From Ignavibacteriales bacterium (GTDB taxonomy: Bacteria; Bacteroidota; Ignavibacteria; Ignavibacteriales; Ignavibacteriaceae): DNA of 64,000 nt. The stretch is from positions 310,001 through 374,000 of the forward strand of contig JADJNX010000001.1 in assembly GCA_016714125.1 (NCBI GenBank), read 5' to 3'. The translations under genes and the position numbers were made by a program. Under the pieces are notes generated by a model that saw nothing but the letters and a program-made list of their open reading frames with translations, ran no database searches and was not told the DNA's origin. Positions 1 to 10,662 of the stretch are shown piece by piece. Each line of letters starts with the position of its first letter. The first letter of the stretch is position 1.

Positions 1-586
1 GCATCGTTTTAAACATTGGAACCTCGGCACCCAACCCTTTGAATAGTATTCCACCCCTCGGATTAAGATAAATCTTGTCGGCAACAGAAGCCATATATAG
101 TCCCCTAAGCCCCAGAAAATCGGAGTATGCTATGATCCTTTTACCACTCTTCTTAAAATCGTCAAGCGCATTCCATATCTCATCGAGATTAGCGAGGTCA
201 CCGTTGGCATCACTAAGTTCGAGGTAAATAGCTTTAATATTTTCATCGTCTCTTGCTGAGTTGATGGCATTAACATAATCCTGAAGGCTTAACTTTTTCC
301 CCATTTCATCAGCAAAAATCTGTGCAAAGATATCATCTTCAGCCTGTGGTGAATCCACTATTTGTTCAGTCATCGTTATCTTTAAGACGGAGTCCGGATT
401 AACTACGGCTGTTTCAGTGCTCGCTATTAATCCTAAGAAAAGTAACATAATTCCGAAGGATAAAAATGAGAATGCAATGGTCGCGATTAAAAAACCGAGC
501 ATCGACGCAAACATCATCATAAAAAAATCTTTTACTCCCCTTTTTGGTGGGATATAATACGGGGGATAAGGGTTTTGATCAAGCAT
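1..586 (-). CDS. sppA: Signal peptide peptidase SppA (protease IV), 5' part
   Basis: About 195 N-terminal residues are visible; the gene runs off the left edge. The start ATG at 586 gives a short Pro/Tyr-rich cytoplasmic leader followed by a hydrophobic membrane anchor (roughly residues 22-50). The later stretch, with IKAIYLELSDANGDL and GKRIIAYSDFLGLRGLYMAS, matches the first SppA repeat. SppA is a membrane-bound serine protease that cleaves leftover signal peptides; its catalytic Lys and Ser lie further along, the Ser outside the window. It is divergent from the sensor kinase gene, with only 64 bases between them. The family call is reliable; the exact subtype (67K form) is inferred. Confidence 0.85.
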   Translation of the reverse strand, partial: MLDQNPYPPYYIPPKRGVKDFFMMMFASMLGFLIATIAFSFLSFGIMLLFLGLIASTETAVVNPDSVLKITMTEQIVDSPQAEDDIFAQIFADEMGKKLSLQDYVNAINSARDDENIKAIYLELSDANGDLANLDEIWNALDDFKKSGKRIIAYSDFLGLRGLYMASVADKIYLNPRGGILFKGLGAEVPMFKTM

Positions 587-650
587 TTTGGGTCTCAGAT
601 TTTATTATCTAATTGTAATTTACTAATATATAAAATAGATATTTGATTTT

Positions 651-3600
651 TTGCATACAGGTAATTTTTTGTCACAACTCCCTGTAATTTTTTGGTTTTT
701 ATTTCTTCTCTTCCTTCCATTAAATTCTGCCTTTTCACAAAGCTCACAATTTATTGGTCTTCCCATTATCTACAATTATTCCCCAACATTGTATGGATTT
801 CACTCTCAAAACTGGGGTGCGGTCCAAGACCGTCGCGGGCTTATCTATTTCGCCAACTCTGACGGTATCCTTGAATATGATGGAGTAAAATGGCGTCTTA
901 TTCGACTCTCTAACGGTGAGGCATGCAGAGCTCTTTATCTCGCTCCTGATGGAATAGTTTATGTCGCCGGATTCAACGAAATTGGTTATATATCATACTC
1001 CCGAACAGGAAATGCGGAATACACTTCTCTAAAATCGAAAATGAGAGGGAGAGAAAATGATTTTCTTGATGTATGGAGCATTGCCTGGTTCAACGGTAAA
1101 GTTTACTTCTCAACTTATGATCAAGTATTTATTTGGGATGGAAAATTAGTAGATACATTTAATTCCCAAAAGTCTATTAGCAGTCTTGTTAGTTCAAACG
1201 GAAAATTAATAGTCGCTTATAAAAATGGAAATCCTGAAATATTTGACGGAAATAAGTTGATTCCATTCATTTCCAACAATTTACTCAATGATGCAGACAG
1301 AATAATTTTATGCCCCAAGTCCGATGGCGGTTTGGTCCTCTTTACAAAACAGGGAGCGATGTATGAGATCATCGATCGAAAAGTTTCACCGATACGGGAT
1401 GATCTTCCGAACCTAAAAAACGGAGGAAGCATTTATGAAGCCAAACAGTTATCAAATGGATTAATCGCACTTGCGACAGTTACCGCCGGAGTTATCATAA
1501 TCGATGAAAATGGAACCATCATCCAGACTTTGAATGAGGAGAGAGGCCTTGGAAATAATGTTGCCTATTCAATCTATGAAGACAGGCAAAAGAATCTCTG
1601 GATTACACTTGAAGAAGGGTTGGCGAGAATTAATATTAACTCCCCAATCTCAATATTCGATAAAAGATTTAAACTGTTTGGATCACTTGCCGATGTCTCT
1701 GTTTTTAAGAACAGGCTATTTGTCTCTTCAACTTTTGGAGTTTTTAGTCTCGATTTTTCCGGTAAAATTTCAGATCATTATTTTGACAGGCACGATATTA
1801 AACTTGATGAATCGTGGAATTTTTTCCGGCACAGGGATAAATTATATATTTCATCATCAACGGGTTTATACAAAATTGAGAGTAACAAAGAAACCCGACT
1901 TACAGATGACTATTGTTTCATGGCCCTCTCGCCAAGTGATTCTACCGACACAATCCTTCTTGCATCAGATGATGGTCTGAGCGTGATCCGGCTTGACCCC
2001 ACAGGTGAGAAAGTGGTTCAGTCATTCGAAGTAAAAGGAATAACCGGTGAGGTCAGGAATATCACGGAATTGGCAAAAAAAGATTTTTGGCTCGAAATTT
2101 CTCCTTACACTCTCGTAAGAGTTAAATTCAACAATGGTTATTTTAAGCAACCGGAGATTATCCGTTATAAATATGAATCAAGTAATTTTGGCAATGCTAT
2201 TGCAACAATAAATTCCAGGGGTATTCCCTGGTTGTTACATCCTTCAGGACTTCTTAAATTTGATCCGGAGAAAAATCAGTTCACCAGCTTGAAATCAAAC
2301 ATACCTCTTCGTGCAAGAGATCCATTCAGTTCTCCACTTATATGCAACTATTCTACCGATACACTTATTGTTTTTTAGAGGGGGAGTCTCTACTCAATTC
2401 AGATTCTGCCTGAAAAAGACAGTTGTATTGTATCAAGGATTGGAAGAATTAATGATTACAATGTCTATAAAATTTACGCTGATAAAAAACTTCATGAAGA
2501 CATTCTCTGGCTTGCTACAAGTACGGGACTGTTAAAATATGACCTTTCAAAAAGAGAAGTTCAAACCGAACAGAAAACAATTGTAAGAAGTGTCACAATT
2601 GGTGATTCAGTCTATTTTAGCGGTGTTTCCAGTGGTAAAGAACTCCTTAGACTCTCACCGGGAAGCTCGATTATAATAAATTATTCATCTCTCTCTTTTG
2701 AAGATGAGTCCGGTCTCCTCTATCAGACTTTTATGGAGGGAATCGACGATGAATGGCAACTTTCGAACAAAAACCCGTTTAGAGAATTCGCCAGTCTTTC
2801 TCCGGGGAATTATAAATTCCGGGTGCGGAGCATCCTCCCCTCAGGTATCACAACTCAGGAAGAAGTATTCCACATTAAAATCAAAAATTACTGGTACGCA
2901 AATAATTATGCCTATGCACTATATTTTTTGATTTTACTTGCCATTATCACAATAATTATCAAAACCCGGACAAGCCTTCTTGTGATGGAACGGGATAGTC
3001 TCGAAAAACTGGTAAATGAGAGAACCGGTACACTTTCTCGCTCAACAAAGAGTTGAGTTCAAAGAATCAACAACTCCTCAACACAAACTTACAGCTTGAA
3101 CAACTTGACAGAGAGAAAAGTGAGTATCTGGGAATCGTAGCTCATGATCTAAAAAATCCCCTTTCAGGAGTGCTCGGTTTCGCTGAAATTATCAGCGATG
3201 AAGGGATGAACTCGATGTGGAAGAGATAACCAGGTATGCTGAGAATATCAAAATATCTTCAACTTCCATGCTCGATATCATTAATAAACTCCTTGATATC
3301 GAAATGATTGAGCAGGGAAAACTTGATGTCATCCTGCAGGATTTTGATCTCATCAAACTTATTGAGGAAACAATTGAAACTAACCACCCACACTCCAAGA
3401 GGAAAGGGATCACCATTCAATTTAAGCCATTGGATGGAAGCCTCTATATAAATTCTGACAAAAACCTTGTCTATCAGATTATCGATAATCTGATCTCAAA
3501 TGCAATAAAATATTCTCACAGTAATGCAACTGTCATGACAAGGTGCACCGATGAGGGGAATTCCATTCTACTTGAAGTTGAAGATCATGGGGTGGGAATT

Positions 3601-3807
3601 CCAACAAGTGAAATTGATCTTCTTTTTAAGAAATTTTCCAAATTGAGCAGCAGACCAACTGCCGGGGAGTCCTCAACAGGGCTTGGACTCTCAATTGTAA
3701 ATATGCTTGTTAAATTATTGGGCGGTAATATCAGTTGCTCTTCAAAACAGGGACTTGGATCAACCTTTAAAGTGATCCTCCCAAAAAGAAATGGATATCA
3801 AATATGA
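651..3807 (+). CDS. Membrane sensor histidine kinase with periplasmic beta-propeller (frame-interrupted)
   Basis: About 1050 residues once the frames are joined. A signal peptide (residues 1-30) is followed by repeated propeller blades of the Reg_prop type, such as GLIYFANSDGILEYDGVKWR, then a Y_Y_Y-type domain (about 2680-2880), a membrane helix (about 2905-2955), a HisKA H-box (AHDLKNPLSG, His codon near 3143) and a HATPase domain with DHGVGIP and GLGLSIV. Such proteins sense extracellular ligands, often polysaccharides, and phosphorylate a response regulator; no receiver is fused or adjacent. The frame is broken by an in-frame stop at 2376-2378, next to T6 and G5 runs whose errors would compensate, and by shifts near 3030-3045 and 3200-3217. 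The only usable start is TTG at 651, so the N-terminus is uncertain. The last 4 bases overlap cydA. Confidence 0.85.
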
Positions 3808-5165
3808 ATACAGAATTATGGGCAAGGCTGCAGTTTGCTTTTACCATCTCGTTTCATTATATCTATCCCCCATTATCTATAGGGCTTGGTATCATCCTCG
3901 TTATAATGGAAGGGATGTATCTTAAGACCGGCAACAAAATGTATGAGATAATGACAAAGTTTTGGGTTAAGATTTTTGCTTTAACCTTTGCGATGGGGGT
4001 TGCCACGGGAATTGTTATGGAGTTTGAATTTGGCACCAACTGGGCAACATATTCCCGGTTTGTTGGTGAGATTTTTGGCAGTGCACTTGCCGCTGAAGGA
4101 ATTTTTGCTTTTTTCCTTGAATCGGGCTTCCTGGCAATTTTGCTCTTTGGGTGGAACAGAGTTGGGAAAAAGACTCACTTCTTTGCCACTTGTATGGTTT
4201 CCCTCGGATCTATGATGAGTGCTGTATGGATAGTTGTTGCAAACTCCTGGCAGCAGACCCCCGCAGGATACCGACTTGTAAACAACGGTGGCGTTGTAAG
4301 AGCCGAGATAACCGATTTCTGGGGGATGGTGTTTAACCCATCCAGTGTTGACCGATTAAGTCACACACTCGGCGGAGCGTTCCTTGCAGGTGCTTTCCTT
4401 GTTATCTCTGTTAGTGCATATTATCTGATCAAAAAGAGACACGAAGAGATTGCAAAGGCAGGTTTGAAGATCGCACTTCTGGTTGCTTTGTTTGCATCAC
4501 TGTTTCAACTCTTTACCGGGCACTCAAGTGCTTCAGGTGTTGCAGAAAACCAACCGGCTAAACTTGCTGCAATGGAAGCACACTTCGACTCTCTCTCCCC
4601 CGGGGCTCTCTATATGTTTGGGTGGGTGAATGAGTCGGATAAAAAAGTTTATGGAATTGCTCTTCCCGGAATGTTAAGTTTTTTGATTCATGGTGACCCT
4701 TCAGTCCCAATCAGGGGATTGGACAGTTTTCCTAAAGGTGAAACTCCCCCCGTTAATATTACATTTCAGACCTACCATCTGATGGTGACAATCGGTTTTT
4801 CACTTATTGGGCTTACACTAATTTCACTTTTTCTTTGGTGGCGGGGTAAACTTTTTACTTCCATTTTATGGTTGAAAATTCTTGTCATTTCAGTGCTGCT
4901 TCCCCAGATCGCAAACCAGATTGGCTGGTACACTGCCGAGATTGGACGACAACCATGGATTGTTTATGGCCTGCTCAAAACATCTGACGGACTTTCAAAA
5001 ACTGTTACATCCGAGCATATTATCTTTTCGTTGATCCTTTTCACTTTAATTTATGCCGGGCTTTTTGTTGTTTTCCTCTACCTCCTCGATAAGAAAATTA
5101 AAAACGGTCCCGAAGCAAAGACAAAGGAACTCGATTTTTCTGAAAACTTAAGAATGACGGAGTAG
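3804..5165 (+). CDS. cydA: Cytochrome bd ubiquinol oxidase subunit I
   Basis: 453 residues, intact. CydA carries haems b558, b595 and d in the cytoplasmic membrane and oxidises quinol while reducing O2 at high affinity. The N-terminal LWARLQFAFTISFHYIYPP carries the conserved haem-ligand His near residue 18, GTNWATYSRFVGEIFG is the usual conserved loop, and NQIGWYTAEIGRQPW is the family signature near residue 375. The quinol-binding loop region is of the short type. The ATG overlaps the end of the sensor kinase by 4 bases and the stop abuts cydB, so the subunits are translationally coupled. It points to respiration at low oxygen, consistent with the hydrogenase elsewhere in the window. Confidence 0.97.
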   Translation: MNTELWARLQFAFTISFHYIYPPLSIGLGIILVIMEGMYLKTGNKMYEIMTKFWVKIFALTFAMGVATGIVMEFEFGTNWATYSRFVGEIFGSALAAEGIFAFFLESGFLAILLFGWNRVGKKTHFFATCMVSLGSMMSAVWIVVANSWQQTPAGYRLVNNGGVVRAEITDFWGMVFNPSSVDRLSHTLGGAFLAGAFLVISVSAYYLIKKRHEEIAKAGLKIALLVALFASLFQLFTGHSSASGVAENQPAKLAAMEAHFDSLSPGALYMFGWVNESDKKVYGIALPGMLSFLIHGDPSVPIRGLDSFPKGETPPVNITFQTYHLMVTIGFSLIGLTLISLFLWWRGKLFTSILWLKILVISVLLPQIANQIGWYTAEIGRQPWIVYGLLKTSDGLSKTVTSEHIIFSLILFTLIYAGLFVVFLYLLDKKIKNGPEAKTKELDFSENLRMTE

Positions 5166-5167
5166 TG

Positions 5168-6195
5168 ATGGAATTTTCATTTGATATAAATACCATTTGG
5201 TTTATCCTGATTGGAGTCCTGCTCGCCGGTTACGGCATTCTCGACGGCTTCGATCTTGGAGTTGGTTCTCTTCACCTCCTGACAAAATCAGACCTGGAAA
5301 GAAGAACTCTTCTAAATTCAATTGGTCCCGTGTGGGACGGTAACGAGGTTTGGCTGGTAACGGGCGGAGGTGCCCTCTTTGCTGCCTTCCCCGATGTTTA
5401 TGCCACAGCGTTTTCAGGATTTTATATCCCGTTTATGCTCCTTCTTTTTATGCTTATTTTTAGAGCAATCTCGATTGAAGTGAGAAGCAAAGAAGAGGGA
5501 AAAAGATGGCGTGCATTTTGGGACAGGGCTTTTCGATTGCAAGTATTGCCATTGCCCTTCTGATTGGGGTAACTATTGGAAATATTATCCAGGGGGTGCC
5601 GATTGGAAAGGATAAAGAGTTGTTTATCACATTTTTTGAGATGTTAAACCCTTATGCTCTTCTTGTTGGACTGACCACGCTTTCGGCTTTTATGATGCAT
5701 GGTTCAATTTATCTTGCAATGAAAACTGATGGTGAGCTTCAAAAAAAGGTTAGAGGCTGGATCAATAATTCCACAATCTTTTTTGTTATCTGTTATGCAA
5801 CAACTACAATGGCTACTTTGATTTATATACCCCATATGATTGAACCTTTTAGAGCTCATCCGGGCTTCTTTTTACTGGCATTTTTGAACATGATGGCAAT
5901 CGCCAATATCCCGAGAGAAGTACAAAGAGGGAAAGATTTCCTGGCTTTCCTCTCATCTTCAGCTGCTATTCTCAGCCTTATGGCATTATTTGCGGTGGGT
6001 TTGTTCCCTAATTTCCTCGTATCTTCCATATCGCCTGAATATAATTTAACGATTTATAATGCCGCATCGTCGGAGACGACTTTGGAGATTATGCTCGCGA
6101 TGGCAGGGTTCGGAATTCCCTTTGTAATCGCTTATACAATAAGCATTTACTGGGTTTTTAGAGGTAAGGTGAAACTGGATAATATGAGCTATTAA
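5168..6195 (+). CDS. cydB: Cytochrome bd ubiquinol oxidase subunit II (one frameshift)
   Basis: About 343 residues after joining two frames, the normal CydB length. The N-terminal YGILDGFDLGVG and GPVWDGNEVWLVTGGGALFA are diagnostic. The frame changes near 5528-5532 in a TTTT run; adding one T gives RAFSIASIAIALLIG, continuous with the second frame. CydB is the partner membrane subunit of CydA and is needed for haem insertion and stability. ATG 5168 is preferred; a GTG at 5165 is directly in front of it and overlaps the cydA stop. No CydX-like peptide was recognised downstream. Confidence 0.94.
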
Positions 6196-6205
6196 AGGCA
6201 ATTTG

Positions 6206-6618
6206 ATGAGAATATATTTTATTGACGGAAATAACCTGATGGGTAAAATTCCCTCTCTGCAGAAAAAACTTAAAAGTGACAAAATTTATGTGAGGGAGCA
6301 ACTTGTTGTACAGCTTGACAGAGCATTTGGTAACTCAAATAATAAAGTGACCCTTTCCTCGATGGCTTTATGAATGATCTCATAAGGAGCAGCAAAATGG
6401 CTATTGTTTATTCGGACGCCAGACCTGCTGATCTTGTTATAAAAGATGAAATTGACAGGTCGAAGAACCCGAGAAATATTATTGTGGTCTCATCCGATCA
6501 CGAGGTTATTAACTACGGAAAAAAAAGCAGTTGTGAAACAATGACCTCAGAGGATTTTATCGCTCGTTTTTTTAGCAAGGGTAATGAAAAAGAAGAGCTC
6601 GAGAAGATTAACCCCTAA
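6206..6618 (+). CDS. YacP-like NYN (PIN-fold) domain protein (one frameshift)
   Basis: About 137 residues. MRIYFIDGNNLMG at the N-terminus is the first acidic motif of the NYN/YacP family, and the later ARPADLVIKDEID and IIVVSSDHEV are its other conserved acidic motifs. These are PIN-fold ribonuclease-like domains; the YacP branch is linked to rRNA and mRNA processing, so an RNA-processing role is inferred. The frame shifts near 6350-6360: reading LSFDGFMNDLIR across the junction rejoins the halves. It starts 10 bases after cydB and probably belongs to the same transcript. Its end overlaps the likely start of the GH18 gene. Confidence 0.75.
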
Positions 6619-8061
6619 TCCTGTTCCTGGTACTTTCTGCGATGATCTATGCACAGGAACATCGTTCGATACACCAATCAGATCTCGAATTTTATAAAAA
6701 TCAACCTTATGAAAAAGGTATCACAGAACCGGTCGAAATAATCCCTCTGCAATTTGACAAATCCTCCGGGAACGGAAAACTGGTTTTTGGTTTTCTCCCC
6801 TATTGGGAATATCCCGGTGCACTCACCTGGCTTAGATATGATATTGTAACCCATATTGCCGCATTTGATTTCCAGATCGATTCCCTCGGAAATGTCACCA
6901 ATCCGTCGGGGTGGCCCTGGACAAATATGATAAATTCAGCCCATCAGAATGGTGTAAAAGTGATAATGACTGCTGTCAATTTTGATGCTTCACAAATTCA
7001 CTGGCTGATAACCAATACAACAGCAAAACAAAACTTTTTCGCCAAAGTGAAAGCCACAATCAACCAGTATTCTCTCGACGGAGTGAACATCGATTTTGAG
7101 GGATTTAACACAGCAGATCGTGGCTCTGTTATTAATGGATTTATGACCGAATTAACCAACTATATTCATACTGAACTTCCGGGGAAAGAGGTCTCTTTTG
7201 CCGGTCCTGCAGTCAACTGGAGTGGATGGGATCTTCAGGGACTGCCTACTTCATGCGATTATATCTTTATAATGGGCTATGATTTTTTAGGGTTCATGGA
7301 GTACCACAACAGGTCCATCAGCGCCTTTAATTGGTGGAGGTTACAATATTACAAATACAGTAAATACGCAATATTTTGGTTGTCCCCCCGAAAAGTTGAT
7401 CCTTGGTGTTCCCTATTATGGCTGTGAGTGGGTGGCTAATACCAATCAACCCGGGGCAACAGTAAGCACTTATCTTGGACATCCAAGAGTTTATGCAGCG
7501 ATGGCACAATCGCAGTTTTATACCCTGACATGGCATACTTCTTCACAGACTGTCTATTATACAATCCCAAATAACAATAAATTTAATCAGGTCTGGTTTG
7601 ATGATGACAGCAGTACTGCCTTGAAATTTAATCTGGCAAAACAGAAAAACCTTCGTGGTGTTGGTATGTGGGCTTTGGGTTACGACAGAGACAGAACCGA
7701 ACTGTGGACAGAATTAACCAAATATCTGGCTCCAACCTCAGTTGAAAATGAAGAACCGCTACCGCGGGAATATCAGATTTCAGCATATCCAAATCCCTTT
7801 TCATCAAGTTCAAGCTCAGGAAATTCCTCCCCGAATGTGGTATTTACCGTGCCTGAAGCAGGCAATTCAACTCTGACACTTTATGATCTGTTGGGACGGA
7901 TGGTTTATCAAAAAGATCTTGGTTTCCTTGCACCCGGCAAACACAGTGAATCGATAAATCTTGGGAATGTTCTTTCTTCAGGAACTTATATTGTAAGAAT
8001 ATCAATGGGTTCGGCTGTGGGGATCAAATCAATGATGGTGAAACTACAGATAGTGAGGTAG
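6584..8061 (+). CDS. Secreted GH18 glycoside hydrolase with type IX secretion sorting domain (frame-interrupted)
   Basis: About 490 residues. The GH18 barrel contains LDGVNIDFEGF, the DxxDxDxE catalytic motif (final Glu is the acid/base), and FIMGYDF, the substrate-binding strand. A frameshift near 7280-7290 separates the halves; correcting it gives YDFWGSWSTTTGPSAPL, the usual continuation. The last ~85 residues, with SAYPNPF, LYDLLGRMVYQ and LSSGTYIVRI, are a Por-type C-terminal sorting domain for outer-membrane export. I place the start at ATG 6584 because removing one C from the CCCC run near 6612 gives MKKKSSRRLTLILFLVLSAM, a good signal peptide ending before AQ; the uncorrected sequence only allows ATG 6642. 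Chitin, peptidoglycan or another beta-glycan could be the substrate. Confidence 0.85.
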
Positions 8062-8074
8062 TCGGGTGGGAATT

Positions 8075-8111
8075 AACAGGAAGAATATTTTTTAGGAATA
8101 TTCTTCCTGTT
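8075..8111. terminator. Bidirectional intrinsic terminator
   Basis: A perfect 15-base-pair inverted repeat (arms begin AACAGGAAGAATATT) with a 7-base loop lies between the convergent GH18 (+) and DUF4835 (-) genes. T-rich sequence follows on the + side. The position and symmetry suggest it ends transcription from both sides. Confidence 0.8.
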
Positions 8112-8119
8112 TCTAAATT

Positions 8120-8993
8120 TTATTGAGCCCGAAGAATCTCGTCATATTTTGCAAGTCTTGGGGGATCAACCGTTTTTAATGTTTTGAAGATCGATTTTTC
8201 AGGATAGTCTTTCAAGTACTCAATAATCTCACCACTCTTGGCATCAAAGAAAACCTTCAAATAAACACTTCTGAAATCGATTTTTGACTTCATCTGATCA
8301 AGAGCCTTTATCATTTTCACGATCAGCTCCTGCCCCTTGGCTTTATTTTTTGAGAAAATATCAATTCCACGGTGATATTCGGAAGTTGCATCTCTAAATG
8401 CACTATATTTATTATCAAGAATGTTTTGAACAAAATCTGATTTATTATAACTTGATCCCGCTTCCCAACCCGTGGCTCTTCTACCATTTGCCAGATTTAC
8501 AAGATCAAATGCTTTTTGAAAAATGGTGTTCCTGCTCCCCTTTCCCACGAATCATTTTCAAAACCAATGATCATATATGCATAATAGTCGAGAAATGAAG
8601 TGAGTCCGTTAAAATAATTAGGATCAAAAAGATTGACTGATTTTTTTCATAAACGAATGCCCAGGTTCCGTCGTTAACCACCATCATCGGTGAAAACTTA
8701 TCACTTTGGTAAACCCGTCGCATACTCGTTACAACAACTTGAGCGGTATAATTGGATTCATCACTTACAGTACTAAAAAAAATATTAAAACTGCATTTTA
8801 CGTTCTCAAATTCCCATGGTGATCCGCTGAATTTAGTCGTATTAAGATAAGTTTGAATCATGGGACCAAAATCCACAAGAATTTCGCGGTACCGGATCGA
8901 TAAATTCTCCGAATTCACGATAACAGTAGCATCAAGCTCCTGACTAAAAACAACATTTACGGTAAGAAAAAATAAAAGTATCAGCTTCTTCAT
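8120..8993 (-). CDS. DUF4835 family secreted protein (frame-interrupted)
   Basis: About 290 residues across two frames, the usual length for DUF4835. The N-terminal signal peptide MKKLILLFFLTVNVVFSQ is followed by ELDATVIVNSENL and later MRRVYQSDKFSPMMVVND, both in the DUF4835 pattern. The C-terminal half (8120-8548) has GWEAGSSYNKSDFVQ. The halves are separated by a frameshift at about 8550-8640. The function of the family is unknown; in Bacteroidota it is a conserved periplasmic or outer-membrane-associated protein. It lies just downstream of brxL on the same strand but is a housekeeping-type gene and marks the left edge of the defence island. Confidence 0.8.
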
Positions 8994-9084
8994 TATTTGT
9001 CCAATTTTTTAGAAATCACAACTGCAAGTTATGAATAACTGTTTTACAAGCAAACTGCAATTAAGGTTCCCCCGGAAGAGTACT

Positions 9085-9175
9085 TGAGAAACTTGAGTAC
9101 TCGAGAACTCGAGTGCTTGAGTGTTTGAGTAACATTCAGTTATAAGTGTCAGGAGCGACAATCGTCCTCGATTGT
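9085..9175. repeat. Short degenerate repeats and a palindrome at the left edge of the BREX island
   Basis: Between brxL and the DUF4835 gene, 9085-9133 holds several imperfect copies of an approximately 12-base unit around CTTGAGTACTCGAG, including a palindrome made of two CTCGAG sites two bases apart. 9158-9175 is a 7-base-pair inverted repeat (ACAATCG/CGATTGT). The region has no coding potential. It may be a remnant of a mobile element or a weak brxL terminator; neither is shown. Confidence 0.45.
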
Positions 9176-9198
9176 ATCAGAGAGATTTTAGGGGTGTT

Positions 9199-10651
9199 TT
9201 ATCTGTATTCGGGCGGATAAACCACAAACTTTTCACCTGATTCCATGTCTTCATATCCAAGGTTAACATCTTTAAATTCCGGACCACCAATCCTTAAGAG
9301 TTGCTCTTTCACCCGTCTGCGTGTGATTACAGCATAATCGAGACACTCTTTCAGTTCTTCTTTCGTGAATTCTCCATGTGGATAGATTAATTTGAGCAGA
9401 CCACTGACGGTTTTTCTAACAGCTATAATGTCCCTCTGATTTAGATCATGCCCATAGTGGAAGTGTTTTCCCACCGCATCAGAGTAATTTTTTTTCCTCA
9501 TCTCCTTAAACCACTCAGCAAGATAATCGCTTATGAACCCATATTTAGAAGTAAAAAATTGTGGTTTCATTTTGGGGATTTCCCACCCAGGGAGGTAACA
9601 ATTAAATCTGTCTATAAATGCCGAATCGATCATTTCAGGCGGAAAAGGGATCAAAAGATGTTTTGTTTTTGCCAGGTCATTTACATCCCCATCGATATTC
9701 CCCAGAAAAACCAAGGAGGCAGTTGCGTTTACATGTTCTTTCCCTCGTGCAAAAGCACCGTTTGCCATGTAGCCTTTCATTATCTGGATGGTGTCTTTGT
9801 CCTTCATATCGATACCACCAACCTCATCAAAAGCAACAAGATCCCACATCCCCACAAGCCCAATCTGCCTTGTTGACAAATTGTAAAAAAGATTTGCCAC
9901 AGTGGTTTTACCCCCAGAAAGAAGAATCGAATTTGGAGATATTTCGTCATAAATATACGATTTCCCCGTTCCTCTTGGACCCAGTTCAAGCATGTTATAG
10001 TTGTTTTCAACGAACGGAATCATTCGTGCGATAAAGTGCCAACGGACATTCTCATCAAGGGTATCAGGTTCATACCCAACACTCCGAAGAAGTGCCGCAA
10101 TCCACTCATCTTTTGTAAAACCACCCCGTTTTGAAGGGAGTTCTTCCGGATCGGCACCCGGCATCTGAATCGGTTTCAGGTCTGAAATAATGAATGGGGA
10201 GACATTTGAGTCGGGATCAAAAAAGTATTTAAGGGTGATGATACACCATATCCCACCGGCAAGCAATCTCTCATATCTTTTTACATAATCGGATTCCACT
10301 TCAACATTTTTGAGACCCAGATTTGAAAGAATCGCTTCATATAGGTCCTTTTTCTCATTCAGTTTCACTGTCACCTTATCGATAACCTTAAAACTGCCCC
10401 TCTCCCTGATTCTTGATTTAATTCTTTCCGCTTCATCGGGACGAACATAGTTTTGTTCAAGCACCTGCTTAACCCGTTCAATCCCCTGATTTATGGTCAG
10501 GTCATCATCGGAAGCACAATATTGTGCCAATAAATACTCAAGTACAAAAACAGGAACATTTATCCCCGCCCCTCAGGCTTTTGGTCAGGTCTTTTCTTAC
10601 CACCTTCCCGGGGAAAGCATCATATAATTTTTTATCAAGTCCATCAAGCAT
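9199..10651 (-). CDS. brxL: BREX protein BrxL, AAA+ form without a Lon-like protease domain (one frameshift)
   Basis: About 484 residues. The N-terminal VPVFVLEYLLAQYCASDDDL and NYVRPDEAERIKSRIRERG are BrxL hallmarks. The AAA+ core has Walker A GPRGTGKS and Walker B LVAFDE. The sequence ends soon after RRRVKEQLLRIGG, where the longer BrxL proteins (about 680 residues) continue into a Lon-like protease domain; none follows here. A shorter BrxL family of about 450 residues is known, so this may be natural. A G-run near 10570 carries one extra base; correcting it moves the start from the apparent one at 10530 to ATG 10651, 11 bases after pglZ. BrxL is a DNA-binding ATPase required for BREX restriction in several systems. 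Confidence 0.92.
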
Positions 10652-10662
10652 CTTAAAATTCC

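Noticed and set aside
9448..10034. Long plus-strand frames opposite brxL
   Set aside because: They are antisense shadows of a strongly conserved gene with no recognisable domain or ribosome site.
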